From NCBI GenBank assembly GCA_039654915.1, contig CM077596.1, positions 44,886,501-44,950,500 of the forward strand: DNA of 64,000 nucleotides. Direction: 5' to 3'. The number at the start of each line of letters is the position of its first letter. Within the stretch, counting starts at the first letter, position 1. The position numbers and the translations under genes were made by a program. Shown here piece after piece: positions 1-11,783 of this stretch. The notes under the pieces are model-generated. The model was not told where the DNA came from, did not search any database, and saw only the letters and a list, made by a program, of their open reading frames with translations. The stretch comes from Aquilaria yunnanensis. Its lineage: Eukaryota; Streptophyta; Magnoliopsida; Malvales; Thymelaeaceae.

Positions 1-1031
1 CACATACTTTAATCCTTCTTCTTGTCACTCCTAACTGAGTGAACATGAAGGTGGTCATTATGTATGTCACATATCGTGTGGAGGGATTTGTATGATCGGG
101 GTAGGATTTGTATGATCAAGATGCAATTTTTCCCTCCTTTGTAATGAGAATGATATCTTTAGGCTACGTGATTGAGTGAGATTAAGGAAATGCATGGCCA
201 TGCTCAGATGAGTTGATATAAGTTATCAATCTCATCAGTTTACGTCAGTCTACTCAGAAATCAAGAAACCAAAGATTGGGCTATACAAGAGCGACACATT
301 CCATGTCTCGTGCATAGTCTTGATATCCTTGGACAAACGAAAGATGACATTTGTGAATAATGATCATAGAGGTTTAGTCAAATCACCAATAATCTTGTCA
401 CTTGGGTAGCAATGATGTGTTACAAGACATCGCTTATTGTTTATGATCATAAATGTGATTTATGATTGTTGCTAACGTGATAGAAGCCTATAGGTTCACA
501 AAATTAGAGCTAATTTGATTATTTGAGTGCATATTTGGCTTTGGTTTCATGATAATTGCAGATTAATTATTAGCCCATTAATTGAGCCATTGTTAAGCCT
601 GAAATTAGGCCTAATCAGATTTAGGTTATGAAATCTATTTGTCTTGGGAGCTTTGCTTCACTATATAAATGTTATATAGTGTTAATTTTGTTGAGCCTCC
701 CTAGGAAGAAATTCAAGAAGGGTTTTAAATACCTCTGACCACACTTCTCTATTTTCTTTCCTTGAAGGATGCATGCTAGCACTGTTGGCAAAAGAGGAGT
801 TCTTTTGCCAAAACTTGGAGGAGACCTGGTGATCCAAGAGAATTGTGTGGATGCCGTCGAGAGCTTGAACATGTCAACTGTTCAAGTTTTGTGATTTAGC
901 TCAATAGTTGAGTGAAAGATCTTAACCTAGTATGTATGAAAATTTTGAACACTCAATTTACCAAATTTCACCTGGATCCCTGGAGGGTTTTGGTTATTTC
1001 CGTCACATTGTTTGGCTCCCAAAACCCTACA
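1..1031 (+). mobile_element. LTR-like repeat, copy 1 (5' end outside window)
   Basis: This stretch matches the reverse complement of about 8596-9610, so the window holds two copies of one repeat in opposite orientation. It has a TATA-like stretch (ACTATATAAATG, about 660-671) followed by a leader-like region, and both copies end alike: GGCTCCC, a short variable part, then CA. That layout suggests a solo or truncated LTR. No primer-binding site follows at 1032, and no coding sequence is seen. The copies are clearly diverged, so this is an old family. A non-LTR origin is possible (see the copy at 8596-10008). Confidence 0.55.
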
Positions 1032-1398
1032 TTAATATGGATGGACTTCATTCTTTAGGTTCAAGAGAACTCAACATGTAGACTAGGGTTCCTCATTGGC
1101 ATCTCAAGCCTTAAAGCTTCAACTAGACTACCAATGGTGCTAGACCCCCTTAAGCATCCTAATTGCCATACTGTAGCACTTGAAGCTTCTTTTTGGATTA
1201 TGTTCCTTCATGCTTTCTTTGCACCCAAGGAAACTCAGTTAACAACCTAGTACTTTGAGGGTCTATGGGGGGTATAAAGGTACTATTAGGTACCTTCCAC
1301 CCCAAGACTCCTTGAGTAGCCCTTTGCCCCTCTCTTTCAAACTAAATATAGTTAAACCTGGACCGATTCTAGCTTGGGGTGAAAGCATTAAAGTTATA
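1032..1398. other. unassigned intergenic sequence
   Basis: I see no coding frame with recognisable protein similarity, no primer-binding site and no clear repeat. It lies between an LTR-like repeat and a Stowaway-like element and may be the far end of the old non-coding sequence at 2284-3705. Confidence 0.4.
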
Positions 1399-2283
1399 CT
1401 CCCTCCATCCCAAAATACTTGCAACGTTTCTCCATACACGTTTATTTATGCTATGTCCCACTTTTGCATTTTTGGATAATTTTACTCTCTCCTTTACTTT
1501 TCTTCACGCTCACCTGCCACAGTTCAAACCCGACACTTGCCTGCCACCATCGAGACCCACTGCTGGCTTGCCACCATCTAGACCAGCCACCGTACACAAA
1601 TTGTTTATGAGTCTCCCTTCGAGCGATTTCACCCTTGCCCTCACAACAATTGTTGATCACCCTTCACTCTCACACCCTTACCCTTGCACCAATCATTGAT
1701 CACCCTAGCCCTTGCACCAATCATTGATCACCCTAGCCCTTGCACCAATCATCGATCACTCTCATCCTCGCACCAATCATTAATCGCCCTTGCCCTTGCC
1801 ATCGAATCGAGGTTGTGTCATTGATTTCTGGACGGCGTCATCCAACGCATATGAAAAGCAAATCTAGTTGCACCGAACTGAAAAAAATCATCGCCGGGAA
1901 GTTGGGACAGCGGAGGCAAACGAAGAACAAGAAGAAGATGAGACTTGGGTTTGAGCACAGATAAAAATGGAGCTCGACAAGATGCCAAGTTGGAGCCGTC
2001 GATCCCAAGTTTTGTATATGTTAGCCTTGATCGACTCATGGGACAGCAAAATCTAGCCTGATCGAGGCATGGGTCTGTGGAGTTGGAGGAGATTACGTGG
2101 GTATGTGGAGTTGGAGGAGATTGTGTTAGGGAATTTGACTAAATAAATTGTTTTAAAAAGGAAGTTTAAAGTAGGGTAATATGGTAAATTGGGTGTTTAA
2201 AATTTGCTGAAAAAGGAAAAGTTTTAACTTTTTTGGGACAACCCAAAAAGGAAAACATTTCATCCTTTTTTGGATGGAGGGAG
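1399..2283. mobile_element. Stowaway-like (Tc1/mariner) non-autonomous element
   Basis: The ends are terminal inverted repeats starting CTCCCTCCATCC on both strands, flanked by TA at 1397-1398 and 2284-2285. That is the hallmark of Stowaway elements, which are mobilised by mariner-type transposases. At 885 bp it is several times longer than a typical Stowaway MITE. Part of the extra length is an internal tandem repeat at about 1650-1795. No transposase frame is visible; the short frames inside have no recognisable domain. Confidence 0.8.
1650..1795. repeat. tandem repeat inside the Stowaway-like element
   Basis: About five imperfect copies of a unit near 28 bp built around CCCTTGCACCAATCATTGAT. 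The middle copies are almost identical and the outer ones degenerate, as expected for local slippage or unequal exchange. Confidence 0.75.
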
Positions 2284-3705
2284 TATATCTCTCTTAGCTT
2301 CGTGTGAGTTCTTGAATTGCCACAATTGAACACCTAAACAAAAAATTATGGCAAAAATACTATAGCATGTCATGCTATTGGTTTTCCGGTGCTATGTCAC
2401 CACTAGCTATCTCTTAGATACCTGGAGCTCCAATGTCCTAACTCAAAACACCTAGGGCTCGGTAGTCCAAGCTTTTTCATAACCATACAACTCAAACTAG
2501 AATATGGATGTAGAACAGTGTTTTGGAAATGCAAATCAAAGAATAAATTTCATTTATTCAAACCAAATAGTACAACGTTTGTTTACATAAGGGAAACAAA
2601 TTTCAATCTAACATGGCTTAACCTGCACCATCATAAATCAAAATCTAGGACTAAGAAGTCCTATGACTAGGACTTAGTCTTTTACCAAGCAAACCAGATA
2701 GCCTTTTTCTTCAACTTCACTCCAGCCTGATGACAGCAGTAGATGCACATTCAACTGAAAAGCAAGAAGAAGGCAAGGGGGTAAGTTTCAAAGAAACTAA
2801 GTAAAAGATAGTCACATAGCAATGAGCCTTATTTCATAGAACTTAGTTCCACTTAAAGCCTAGGTCAAACAAATAACAACATGCTACCTTAGCTAGTTAG
2901 CCTTGTTTTCACAACTCTAAGCTCCATAGATTAGATAATAACATAATTCACAGCTACTGAGCCTCTTAGTGCAACATTCAGCTTTTAGCCTTATATTAAC
3001 CAGACATTTGCACTGAACTATAGCTTAGGGTCTAGGCACCTGCATCCACAGTAAGATACAGAAAACAATGAGATAATGCAACAACAACAATATAAACCAG
3101 GGCAATTATTGTCCACATTACTAAATCATACAATTAAAACATAAAAACAGAACCAATGCCACAACACAAACAGAATGCTATGCATGAATGCATGAATGCA
3201 ATAAGTAAAATAAACAATAGACGGCCTTCTTGGACCTGGTCCATCAATTGTTTTGAACCTGATTCTTAGTGGACCCAGCAATGCATCCTTCTCTGCCTGA
3301 ACCCTATTCTTACAAACACATAGAGCTCAAAGTAACAGGCAGAGATAGACTTATTATATATACATACATGCACCGATAACATGTACATATATGGTAGGGC
3401 CAAATACAGCATCCGAACTGCCCAGTCTCTCAGTTGATTGCTTTCCATGATTCCTGTAGTCAATCAGGATTTTGGGCATCCATTAATTTTTTCTGGTACC
3501 ACAACCATAATTACTTGGCATTCCTTGTTTAAACAGCCCTAGGCCTCCTTTACCTTGTGTTCACTCAGCAGCAACAATCAATCATTAACGAACATAAGAA
3601 TCCAGTACTTAACCAAAATCAGAATGCCATGGTGTCAGATTAACATAGCCCCCTAACACAAAGAACCAAGATCATTCAATGTATTTATTCTCACTTGGCC
3701 ATAAT
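2284..3705 (-). other. non-coding sequence, probably part of a reverse-oriented LTR
   Basis: There is no protein-coding frame. Read on the minus strand it resembles the U5 end of long Tekay/Del LTRs: a pyrimidine-rich tract ending in CAG (about 2750-2785 region) and an AATAAA-like run downstream. It appears continuous with 15596-20016 before element A inserted. The assignment rests on texture, not on matched ends. Confidence 0.3.
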
Positions 3706-4486
3706 TGATAGCCAAAGTGCTATCGCCCCCTTTACCTGTGAACTTCGGCCAGATATCACACTTGGGAAACCTAGCGTCACCCACAAGTAGCGCATTGCCT
3801 CCCTCAGAAAAGTGGCCAAAAACATCTTCGGGGAGAAGGATTAGCCACCTTCGGCAGGAGAAAATCCCTCGAACGAAGAGCTTCAGTGCGAGGGAATCCC
3901 CCGAATTACTGGCACGACTCCGGGAGAAGGGTCCTCACTCTGAAGGGCGACATCGACCAAGGGGACCTCGAGGGTACAGCAGGAGCAATTAAGGAGCCTC
4001 TGACATGTCGCCCGCACACGCTACACGCCGCCCTCATATGCGCTCTAACACGCCGGCGCTGCCCACATCTTGTCATGTAGGGCTATTCCTGCCATAGCCC
4101 GTGGCCCGAGGAGCCTACAGGCGGCTAGAGGCCCCCACGCCCAAAGGCACATATTACACCCGACTGAACATGTGTCGCTATCTGAACGAGCCACACCCTC
4201 CTATATATACTTAGGAAATGGCCTCAACAAGGGATCCCCTCTCTCTCCTCCAAAAGAACACAACAGGCAAGAATCCTTGGTCCCTAGTACTTCCTCTCCA
4301 CCCCCAAACACTAACTTGGGCGTCAGAGGCTCCTCCCTGGAAAAAGACTCCGGGGACCTCCTAACCTCTGTTTTTTGAGTGTTTCAGACAGGTCCTGCTG
4401 GGAAATATCTACTTCAGACGCTCTCCCTCACTGGAAGTCCCTCCCGGTCTCACCATGTCACACAACGAAGATGCTACAGGGCATCA
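3706..4486 (+). repeat. element A 5' LTR
   Basis: It starts TGATAGCC and ends GGGCATCA. It matches 14860-15595 but keeps about 45 bp near 4235-4290 that the 3' copy lacks. A TATATATAC promoter-like stretch lies at about 4202-4210. The primer-binding site follows at once. Confidence 0.9.
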
Positions 4487-4488
4487 TT

Positions 4489-4500
4489 TGGCGCCATCTA
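4489..4500 (+). other. element A primer-binding site
   Basis: TGGCGCCATCTA begins two bases after the LTR. TGGCGCC is complementary to the 3' end expected of tRNA-Asp, which Tat and Athila elements commonly use for minus-strand priming. Confidence 0.7.
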
Positions 4501-4638
4501 TTCGCCATCATTGAAACTCGGCGTTCTAAGGACAGGGGACTTCTGAAGTCCCCGTCTACGCCAGAAGTTCAATCGGCAACCGAACAAACTGCAGCAGGGA
4601 CTTCCTTGCCTGAGGATGAACGTCCTCTGACTATTACC

Positions 4639-5930
4639 ATGGGCTTCCTGTGCGAGTTCCAATGCTCTGTTGTGGCCGAAATGATGCAGCAGTTAGACCA
4701 GAGATGGCCACAGCCAACTCCGGTCAGAAGGCCCTTTTTGCCAGTACCTCGCCGGGAGAAGAGTCCCAAGTCGACTTACCAGAGTTCGGGAAGTGGGGAT
4801 CAACGTGATGAGTCCTCAACGGAAAATATACCCCTCAGGGCGCGACCTGTGGGAGAAACGGGGCCAAAGCAACCCAGAACTCCCCGCCGAAGGAGTTCTT
4901 CACCTGAAGAAAAGTCGCCATCACCTCGGCGCCGAAGTCACTCCCCAAAAAGGAGATGGCAATCTCCGTTCCCAGAGGCCTATAGGCAGCAGGAAGAAGA
5001 GCCTAGTGCCACACTCCTCATGGAGAAAATCTTAAAGAGGCTAGAAAGAGTGGAGAAGCAGGTAGCTCGGAAGCCCGTCTGGGCTAGGTTGTCAGAAATC
5101 TTCAATGGAGATGAATCACCATTCACCCGAGTAGTGGTCGAAGCACCTATGCCGAGTGACTTTCGGATACCTCGGTTGGAGACCTACGATGGCCGAACTG
5201 ACCCCCGGGCTCACCTGACCAAATACAAGCGCAGCATGGTTATGCACGGTGCTGATGACGCCACCCTGTGCAAATGTTTTGAGGTCACCCCTACTGGGCC
5301 AGCAACAACGTAGTACAACTCACTGGCTCCTGGAACCATCATGGAGTTCCAAGAATTGTTTATCGCCTTCACGCAGCAGTTCATCGGGAGCCGGCCAATG
5401 GCGAAGATGCCAGTCCAAATGTTTGACATAGAGCAGAGAAATGGAGAAACCATTCGCGACTATGTCAAAAGGTTCAACAGGGAAGCCTTAAGTGTCCCAG
5501 ACTTTAGGCCAGAAATACATATCCTGGCCACGACACGGGGACATCGAAGAGACTCCCAGCTGTTCTATGAATTCTCCAAGGATCCCCCCGACACACTTGC
5601 TGAATTTTATCGAAGGGCTGAGCAACACATGACTGCCAAAGAACTGAGAATGGGAGGCCCAAAACCTGATCACATTGGCGTCGAGGGACCGAACCAGCAA
5701 ACTCGCTACCCAGCTGAACCAGGGGGACGACCTCGGAAGTTTAAGGAAAGGAAGCCACTGGCTTTCACTCCCCTGAACACCACAAGGACGAACATCCTTA
5801 TGACGATGGAAAGGCAAGGAACTCAGATCCAGTGACTAAAGGCCATGACCTCAGAAAAAAAAAAAGAACATGAAAAAGTTCTGCCAGTTCCATCGCGACC
5901 ACAAGCATGATATCGAGGACTGCTTCTAAC
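4639..5930 (+). pseudogene. gag: element A gag
   Basis: This is the capsid/nucleocapsid precursor that would package element RNA in cytoplasmic particles. An arginine/serine-rich N-terminal part is followed by the Tat-type gag core (about 5160-5660) and a zinc-knuckle variant, C-X2-H-X4-H-X4-C, encoded near 5880-5925. The frame is open from upstream to 5835 except for a TAG at 5311-5313, where the family usually has tryptophan, so TGG to TAG is likely. A further frame change separates the core from the zinc knuckle. The start is uncertain: ATG 4639 is the first reasonable one after the primer site, but the same frame is open from within the LTR. Confidence 0.8.
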
Positions 5931-6239
5931 TAAGAAAATACATAGAATCGCTAATAAAGCAAGGCCAGCTCCGGCGTTACCTGTGGATTCCCTCCCCAAA
6001 GGGAAGAAGATAAGAGGAGGGAAAATGAGATGATGAGGAGTACGACTCCGACAGGCGCCGGAACTGAAGTCCGAAAAGGCGTCCGCCACCCCCGGTAGGA
6101 ACTACCATCAGCAGAAAGGAAAAGAAAGGCCAGGGAGATTTCGGTGATGGAATATGGAAACCCATCAAAAAAGCTTGTTTGGAAAGATGGGTCCACCATC
6201 ATATTTCCTCATGATGATCCATTGCTGATTATGGCGAGG

Positions 6240-6731
6240 ATAGGAAGCTAGGATGTCAAGAGAGTACTGCTCGATGATGGTTCAAACGCGGATGTCCTAT
6301 TCTCACACCTGCTATCGAGTTTGGGTATATCAAGGAGCGACCTCAAGACCGTCACTTCTCCTACTTTTGGAGTAGGACCATCGGAACTCCCCGTCCTCGG
6401 CTGGATGGACCTTCCTCTGATGCTAAGGGGAACTTCAATAAACAACAAATATGAGCTGTTTGCCTCTATAATGACAAGGTTCATCGTCATAGATGTCCCT
6501 TCGTCATATAACACCATTCTTGGGAGGCAGAAGCAAGGGAACCTCCATATTTGCCCGGATGTGAAGTACCTAACTGTCACCTTCGCCACCAAGGATGGAG
6601 ATGCTGAGATCTTCATCGACCAGGGGGAGGTGAGAAAGGTGTTCGTCAAGGCGAGAAAAGCTCCAGTGACGAACTGTGTGCAGACTACGGAAATGAAGGT
6701 CTTGCCCGCACAAGAGTCAAAAGGAGAATGA
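6240..6731 (+). pseudogene. element A aspartic protease
   Basis: It encodes a retroviral-type aspartic protease that would cut the gag-pol precursor. The active-site motif reads LLDDGSNADV at about 6269-6298, and ILGRQ near 6507 is the usual second landmark. TAG and TGA stops lie on either side (about 6250 and 6731), so it is cut off from gag and from the reverse transcriptase. Confidence 0.75.
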
Positions 6732-6806
6732 ATAGAAGATCCTGAGAAAATAGAAACGGAAGAAATAGAGCTTGTCCTAGGCTGAAATACCCGAATAGGG
6801 AAAAAA

Positions 6807-8595
6807 TTGGCCGAAGGTGACAAGGAAAAACTTGTATCTTTCCTACTAATGAATAAAGATCTATTTGCCTACTCGCCGAAAGACATGCCTGGGGTAGACC
6901 CTCGCATAATACAACATAGCCTTAAAGTGAGCCCAGAGGCAAAGCCTGTCCGCCAAAAGAAGCAAAGCCTCTTGGCACACAAAAACAACTTCGTCAAAAC
7001 CGAAGTCCAACACTTGATAGATGCAGGTGTAATCAGGGAAGTCAAATACCCTGAACTAGCTAAGTAATGTGGTCATCGCCACAAAAGAAGGGAGCAACAA
7101 GCTCCGAATGTGCATCGACTTCCGAAACGTAAATGATGTTTTCCCTAAGGATTCCTATCCCCTCCCGCCAATAGATCAGTTGGTAGACTCGACCACTGAA
7201 TATGGACTCCTGAGCTTCTTCGACGCTTTCAGTGGGTACCATCAACTCAGGATGGACCCCGAAGATGACGAAAAAACCGCCTTCATCACCGAAGTCGGTA
7301 CATATTGCTACGTCAGAATGCCCTTTGGGCTTAAAAATGTGAGAGCCACCTACCAGAGGCTGATGAACAAAGTCTTCAACGATCAAATAGGGAAGAACAT
7401 GGAAGTCTATGCTGATGACATGATAGTCAAGAGAAAATTTCCTGGCAGTCATATTGCAGATTTGAAGGAAACTTTCCACCAACTTAGAGCATTCGGAATT
7501 CGTCTCAACCCCAAAAAGTGCGTCTTCGGCGTAAGTACGGGCAAGTTTCTCGAATTTATGGTATCGGAAAGAGGTATTGATACCAACCCAAAAAAAGTCA
7601 AAGCGCTACTTGAATTCCGAACTCCTGTTACAACAAAGGATGTGCAAAGGCTCACTGGCAGAATAACGTCCCTTAGCAGATTCATTTCCAAGTACGGGGA
7701 TCACTGTCGAGCATTCTTTAAGGTCCTCACCAAGGCAGCAAAAAATGGTGGCAACCTCGGAAACGATGACCATCCTTAGAACGAGGATTGCCAAAAGGCC
7801 TGGGAAGAGCTCAAATTTTATTTGGCTCGTCTACCCACTCTTTGGCAACCGCGAGAAGGAGAACCCTTTGTGCTATACCTCGCTGTTACTGAAAAAGCAC
7901 TAAGTTTGGTTCTTGTGAAGGAAGATGGGGCGGAGCAATGGCTAGTATACTACATGAGCAAGTCCCTACATGGCGCCGAAATCAGGTATCCCCTACTGCA
8001 AAAAGCTATCTATGCCCTAGTGCTAGCAAGCAGAAGACTGCGTCCGTATTTTCAAGCTCACCCCATTATTATCCGAAGTAACCTACCTCTTCAGGATGTC
8101 ATGAAGAGAGTAGACCATTCGGGAAGGCTTTCTAAGTGGTGCATAGAGCTCAGCGAGTATGATATTACTTATGAGCCGAGGAAAGCAATAAAAGCCCAAG
8201 CTCTAGCAGACTTCATTGCCAAAGTACCTTTCACCGAAGGTGATTAGTCAGACCTCGGCAACAGTGAGCCAGAATGGACTCTGATTGTAGATGGGGCCTC
8301 CGGCTCCGAGCACCAGGGAGCTGGAGTAATTATTCGCGGTCCCGAAGGATTGGAAGTCATGAAAGCCATCAAATTTGGGTTTAACGTCACGAACAACATG
8401 GCAGAGTATGAAGCCCTCATAGCAGGGTTGCGCCTGGCCAGAAAGATTAGCGTAAGAAACCTAAAAGCCCACAGTGATTCCTAGCTAGTGGTACGGCAGA
8501 TGGCAGGGGACTATAGCGCGAAGGACCCAACTTTGGCAAAATATCACGAGTTCGTATCAAAACTTATCCAGGAGTTTGACGCAGTACACATTGAG
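6807..8595 (+). pseudogene. pol: element A reverse transcriptase, RNase H and second RNase H
   Basis: The reverse transcriptase runs from about 6807 to 7640, with catalytic YADDM near 7410-7424. It is followed by the gypsy RNase H (about 7820-8220) and a second, archaeal-type RNase H (about 8278-8595) with the D-G-A-S, E-Y-E-A-L and SDS landmarks. The second domain is a Tat-lineage mark. Damage: a frameshift near 7065 and in-frame TAG stops at 7777-7779, 8245-8247 and 8482-8484. Several stand where the family has tryptophan or glutamine. The last domain is cut at 8595 by the insertion at 8596-10008; the coding sense resumes at 10017. Confidence 0.88.
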
Positions 8596-10008
8596 TGATG
8601 GGTTAAGGGAGCCAAACAGCGCAGCGGAATTTAACCGAAACCCTCCAGGATCCAAGTGAAACGGGGTAAACCGGGTGTTCGAAAATTTTCGTACCTAATT
8701 TTCGGTTGAGATCTCTCACTCAACTGTAGAGTCGAATCACAAAACCTGAACAGTTAACGTGTTTAGGCTCTCTATGGTATCCACGCGAGCCTCTCGGGAT
8801 CACCACACTTCCACCATGTCTCGGCAGATGCGTTTCTCTTGTGCTCGCAGTGTTAGTTTACGTCCTCCAAGGAATTGCAAGAGAAGAGTGTGGCTGTCCA
8901 TTTGGGAGGCTAGGGCAAGGAGACCTGCGAATTTCTCACTTAAAAGTTGTATTTATAGTGAGACTCAACTTCCAGGCCTAATGGGTTTCAAAGCCCTAAT
9001 CCAATTAGGATTTAATTTCGGGCTTAATAATGGCTCAACTCTTGGGCCCATTATTAATACGAAATTAAAGTGAAACCATAACCCAAATAATTAGCCCATG
9101 CACTCTAATGATCCAAATAGCTCTATGTGTGCGACCCAATAGGCTCTTGCCACGTTGGCAATGATCATAAATCACATTTATGATCATAAGCAATGAGCGG
9201 TGTCTAGCAACACATCATTGCTACCCAAGTGACAAGATTATCGATGATTCGACTAAACCTTTATAATCATTACCGATATATGTCATTGTCCCTTTGTCCA
9301 AGATATCAAGACTAAGCATGAGACATGGAATGTGTCACTCTCGTATAGCCCAATCTTTGGTTTCTTGATTACCGAGTAGACCAACTTAAACTGATGACAT
9401 TGATATCATATATCAACTCATCCGAGCATGACCATGCATTTTCTAAGTCTCACTCTATCAAGGGGCCCGAAGATATCACTCCTGTTACATAGGAGGGACA
9501 AATCCCATCTTGATCATACAAATCCCTCCGCATGATATGTGACATACCCAATGACCTCCTTCAAATTCACTCAGTTACGAGCAACAAAGGAAAGTATCAA
9601 AGTATGTGACTCACAAGTAGGGAACCTTGATGATCTTAGGTCGAAGGACTACATATACCATGATCACTATGAGAATCACTTATGACACTCATATAACAAT
9701 CCATGTAGTGTTCTCATGGTGGGTCGGTGCAGTACACAAGTTCTCCAACTTGTACCCATATGTAGACTACATATCTCATAGTAGTCTCCACATATGCTAG
9801 TCGTTATGAATTATTGCAACGCGCTCCACAATAATACTAGACCAGGGACGTTTAAGAATATCATTATTCTAGGGTTACGATTATGTTTGTTAAGTTACAC
9901 AGAAACAAAACAACAAACATAATTGTTGGATTAATGCCTTAATAAAATATCATGACTCAATGTGCAAAAATACAATCATTTCATGATTGGCTTTTGAGCA
10001 CAACACTA
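8596..10008 (-). mobile_element. LTR-like insertion, copy 2, inside element A
   Basis: It interrupts the second RNase H: protein sense ends HIE before it and resumes with NVPRRDN after it. The octamer ACATTGAG is present at 8588-8595 and 10009-10016. Eight bases is longer than the usual LTR duplication of five and would suit a hAT element. However, the minus-strand end (CCCATCA), TATA-like region and leader resemble an LTR, and the termini are only weakly inverted. No open frame inside has a recognisable domain. Copy 1 is at 1-1031 on the other strand. Confidence 0.65.
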
Positions 10009-10016
10009 ACATTGAG

Positions 10017-11353
10017 AACGTACCTCGCCGAGACAATGCCAAAGTGGACAGCTTGGCCAAATCAAAAAGGTTCACCGAAGTGTTGAGCCACCCGAGCATA
10101 GCGACCTCGGGAAAAAGGTGGAAAGATCCTATAAAGAGGTATCTTACAACCGAAGACCTCCCGATAATCCTCACAAAGCTGCAAGAGTGCGAAGACGTGC
10201 CGGACGGTACTTCCTAATTGGGGAAGAGTTATACCGGCAGGGGTATGCGAGTCCACTACAAAGGTGTGTCAGCGAAGAGGACGCTAAGATGGTTCTCGAA
10301 GAAGTCCACGAGGGGGCTTGCGGTTCCCACATCAGAACTGACGCCTTGGTAGGAGTAATACTCCGCCAAGGGTACTTCTGGCCCACCCTGAGAAAGAACG
10401 CAAGGCAGTTTGTCCAAAAGTGTGACAATTGCCAAAAACACGCCAGCATCCAAATACTACCATCGGAATTAATAACCTCGGCGGATTACCCCTACCCCTT
10501 TGTAGTTTGGGGCATAGACCTCATCGGGCCACTCCCGACAGCACCTGGAGGAGTGAAGTTCTACGTAGTTGCAGTGGATTACTTCACTAAATGGGTCGAG
10601 GCAGAACCCCTAATGACCATTTCGGCAAAGGATATACAAAAGTTCATCTGGAAGAACATTATATGCAGATTTGGCATACTGAGGGTGATAGTGGCCGATA
10701 ATGGTTCCCAATTTACGGACAAAGGATTCCAGGAATTCATCACCAACCTCGGAGTAAAAACACACTTCACCCTGGTGGCTCATCCCTAAAGCAACGGGCA
10801 AGTAGAGGTATCCAACATAACCATAAAAGAAGGTATGAAAACAAGATTGAGGGAAGCAAAGGGAAAATGGCCAGGAGAGCTTCCGAGTGTGCTATGGAGT
10901 TACTAGACGACACCCCGAAGGACCACGGGTGAGACACCTTTTTCGCTCGTCTTAGGCGCAGAGGCCATTATCCCTATCGAGGTAGTACAACCATCAGTTA
11001 GAATACAAGTGTTCGACGAATGAGGGAGCGACGTCGGGTTGAGAACCAAGCTTGACCTAATCGACGAACACAGAGAAGTGGCTGAACTCAGAAGGAAGGC
11101 CTTTCAGCAAAGGGTGGCCACATCCGCAAATTTGCGCATTAGGCCGAAAGGTATAAGGAAAGGAGACCTTGTTCTTCAAAAGTCCGAATTCCAACCCCAA
11201 AGGCCATCCCATGGGGCACTTCGGGCAAACTGGGAAGGGCCTTACTTGGTCCTTGACGAAGTCCGAAATGGAGTCTATAAGCTTGGCGATGCCGAAGGCG
11301 GAGAATTGAAACATACATGGCATTCGGACGCCTTGAAGAAATTCTATACTTAG
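10017..11353 (+). pseudogene. element A integrase
   Basis: It encodes the enzyme that would insert element cDNA into nuclear DNA. After the end of the split RNase H comes a zinc-binding H-H-C-C region (about 10307-10440), then the catalytic core with D in WGIDLIG (about 10513), D in VADNGSQF (about 10694) and E in GQVEVSN (about 10805). The C-terminal region follows (11039-11353). Damage: a frameshift near 10150, TAA at 10787-10789 (glutamine expected), TAG near 10900 and a stop near 11020. No chromodomain follows, as expected for Tat elements. Confidence 0.85.
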
Positions 11354-11783
11354 AATTTTGGTAAGAAATTGTACAAGTTAGAAAAAAAATTTCTAAGTAC
11401 AAAAGTTTTCTTCCACCAAAGGATTCTTGCCGAACAAGGCTTAAATAAGAAGCTCGCGAAGGTTACGTGTTCCTTTTAAAGTTGATTGGATCATTTACCC
11501 AAAACGTGAGTCCATTGTAAGTAGGCCAAAATTTTGCTTAAGGGAACTCGTCGAAAGTAAAAGTTTTTCCAAACACGGCTAACAAAGCAAGCAAAACGTA
11601 TTTTCCGAAGTCCCTTGACCGAAAGTGGTCGGGATAACTGGGAAATAAAAGTTACTGCTCAAAGACTTAGCCAAATTCTAGAAGAAGGAAAAATTTCATT
11701 AAACAAGGCCTCGCTACAAGGAGAAGGTTACAAGAAGAAAGATTACAAAGAAGAAGAAAGGAAGGCAAAGGCCCTAAAGACAT
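11354..11783 (+). other. element A spacer between integrase and antisense gene
   Basis: This is AT-rich, non-coding sequence between two genes that converge on it. It probably holds the 3' ends of both transcripts, but I see no clear polyadenylation cluster. Confidence 0.5.
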
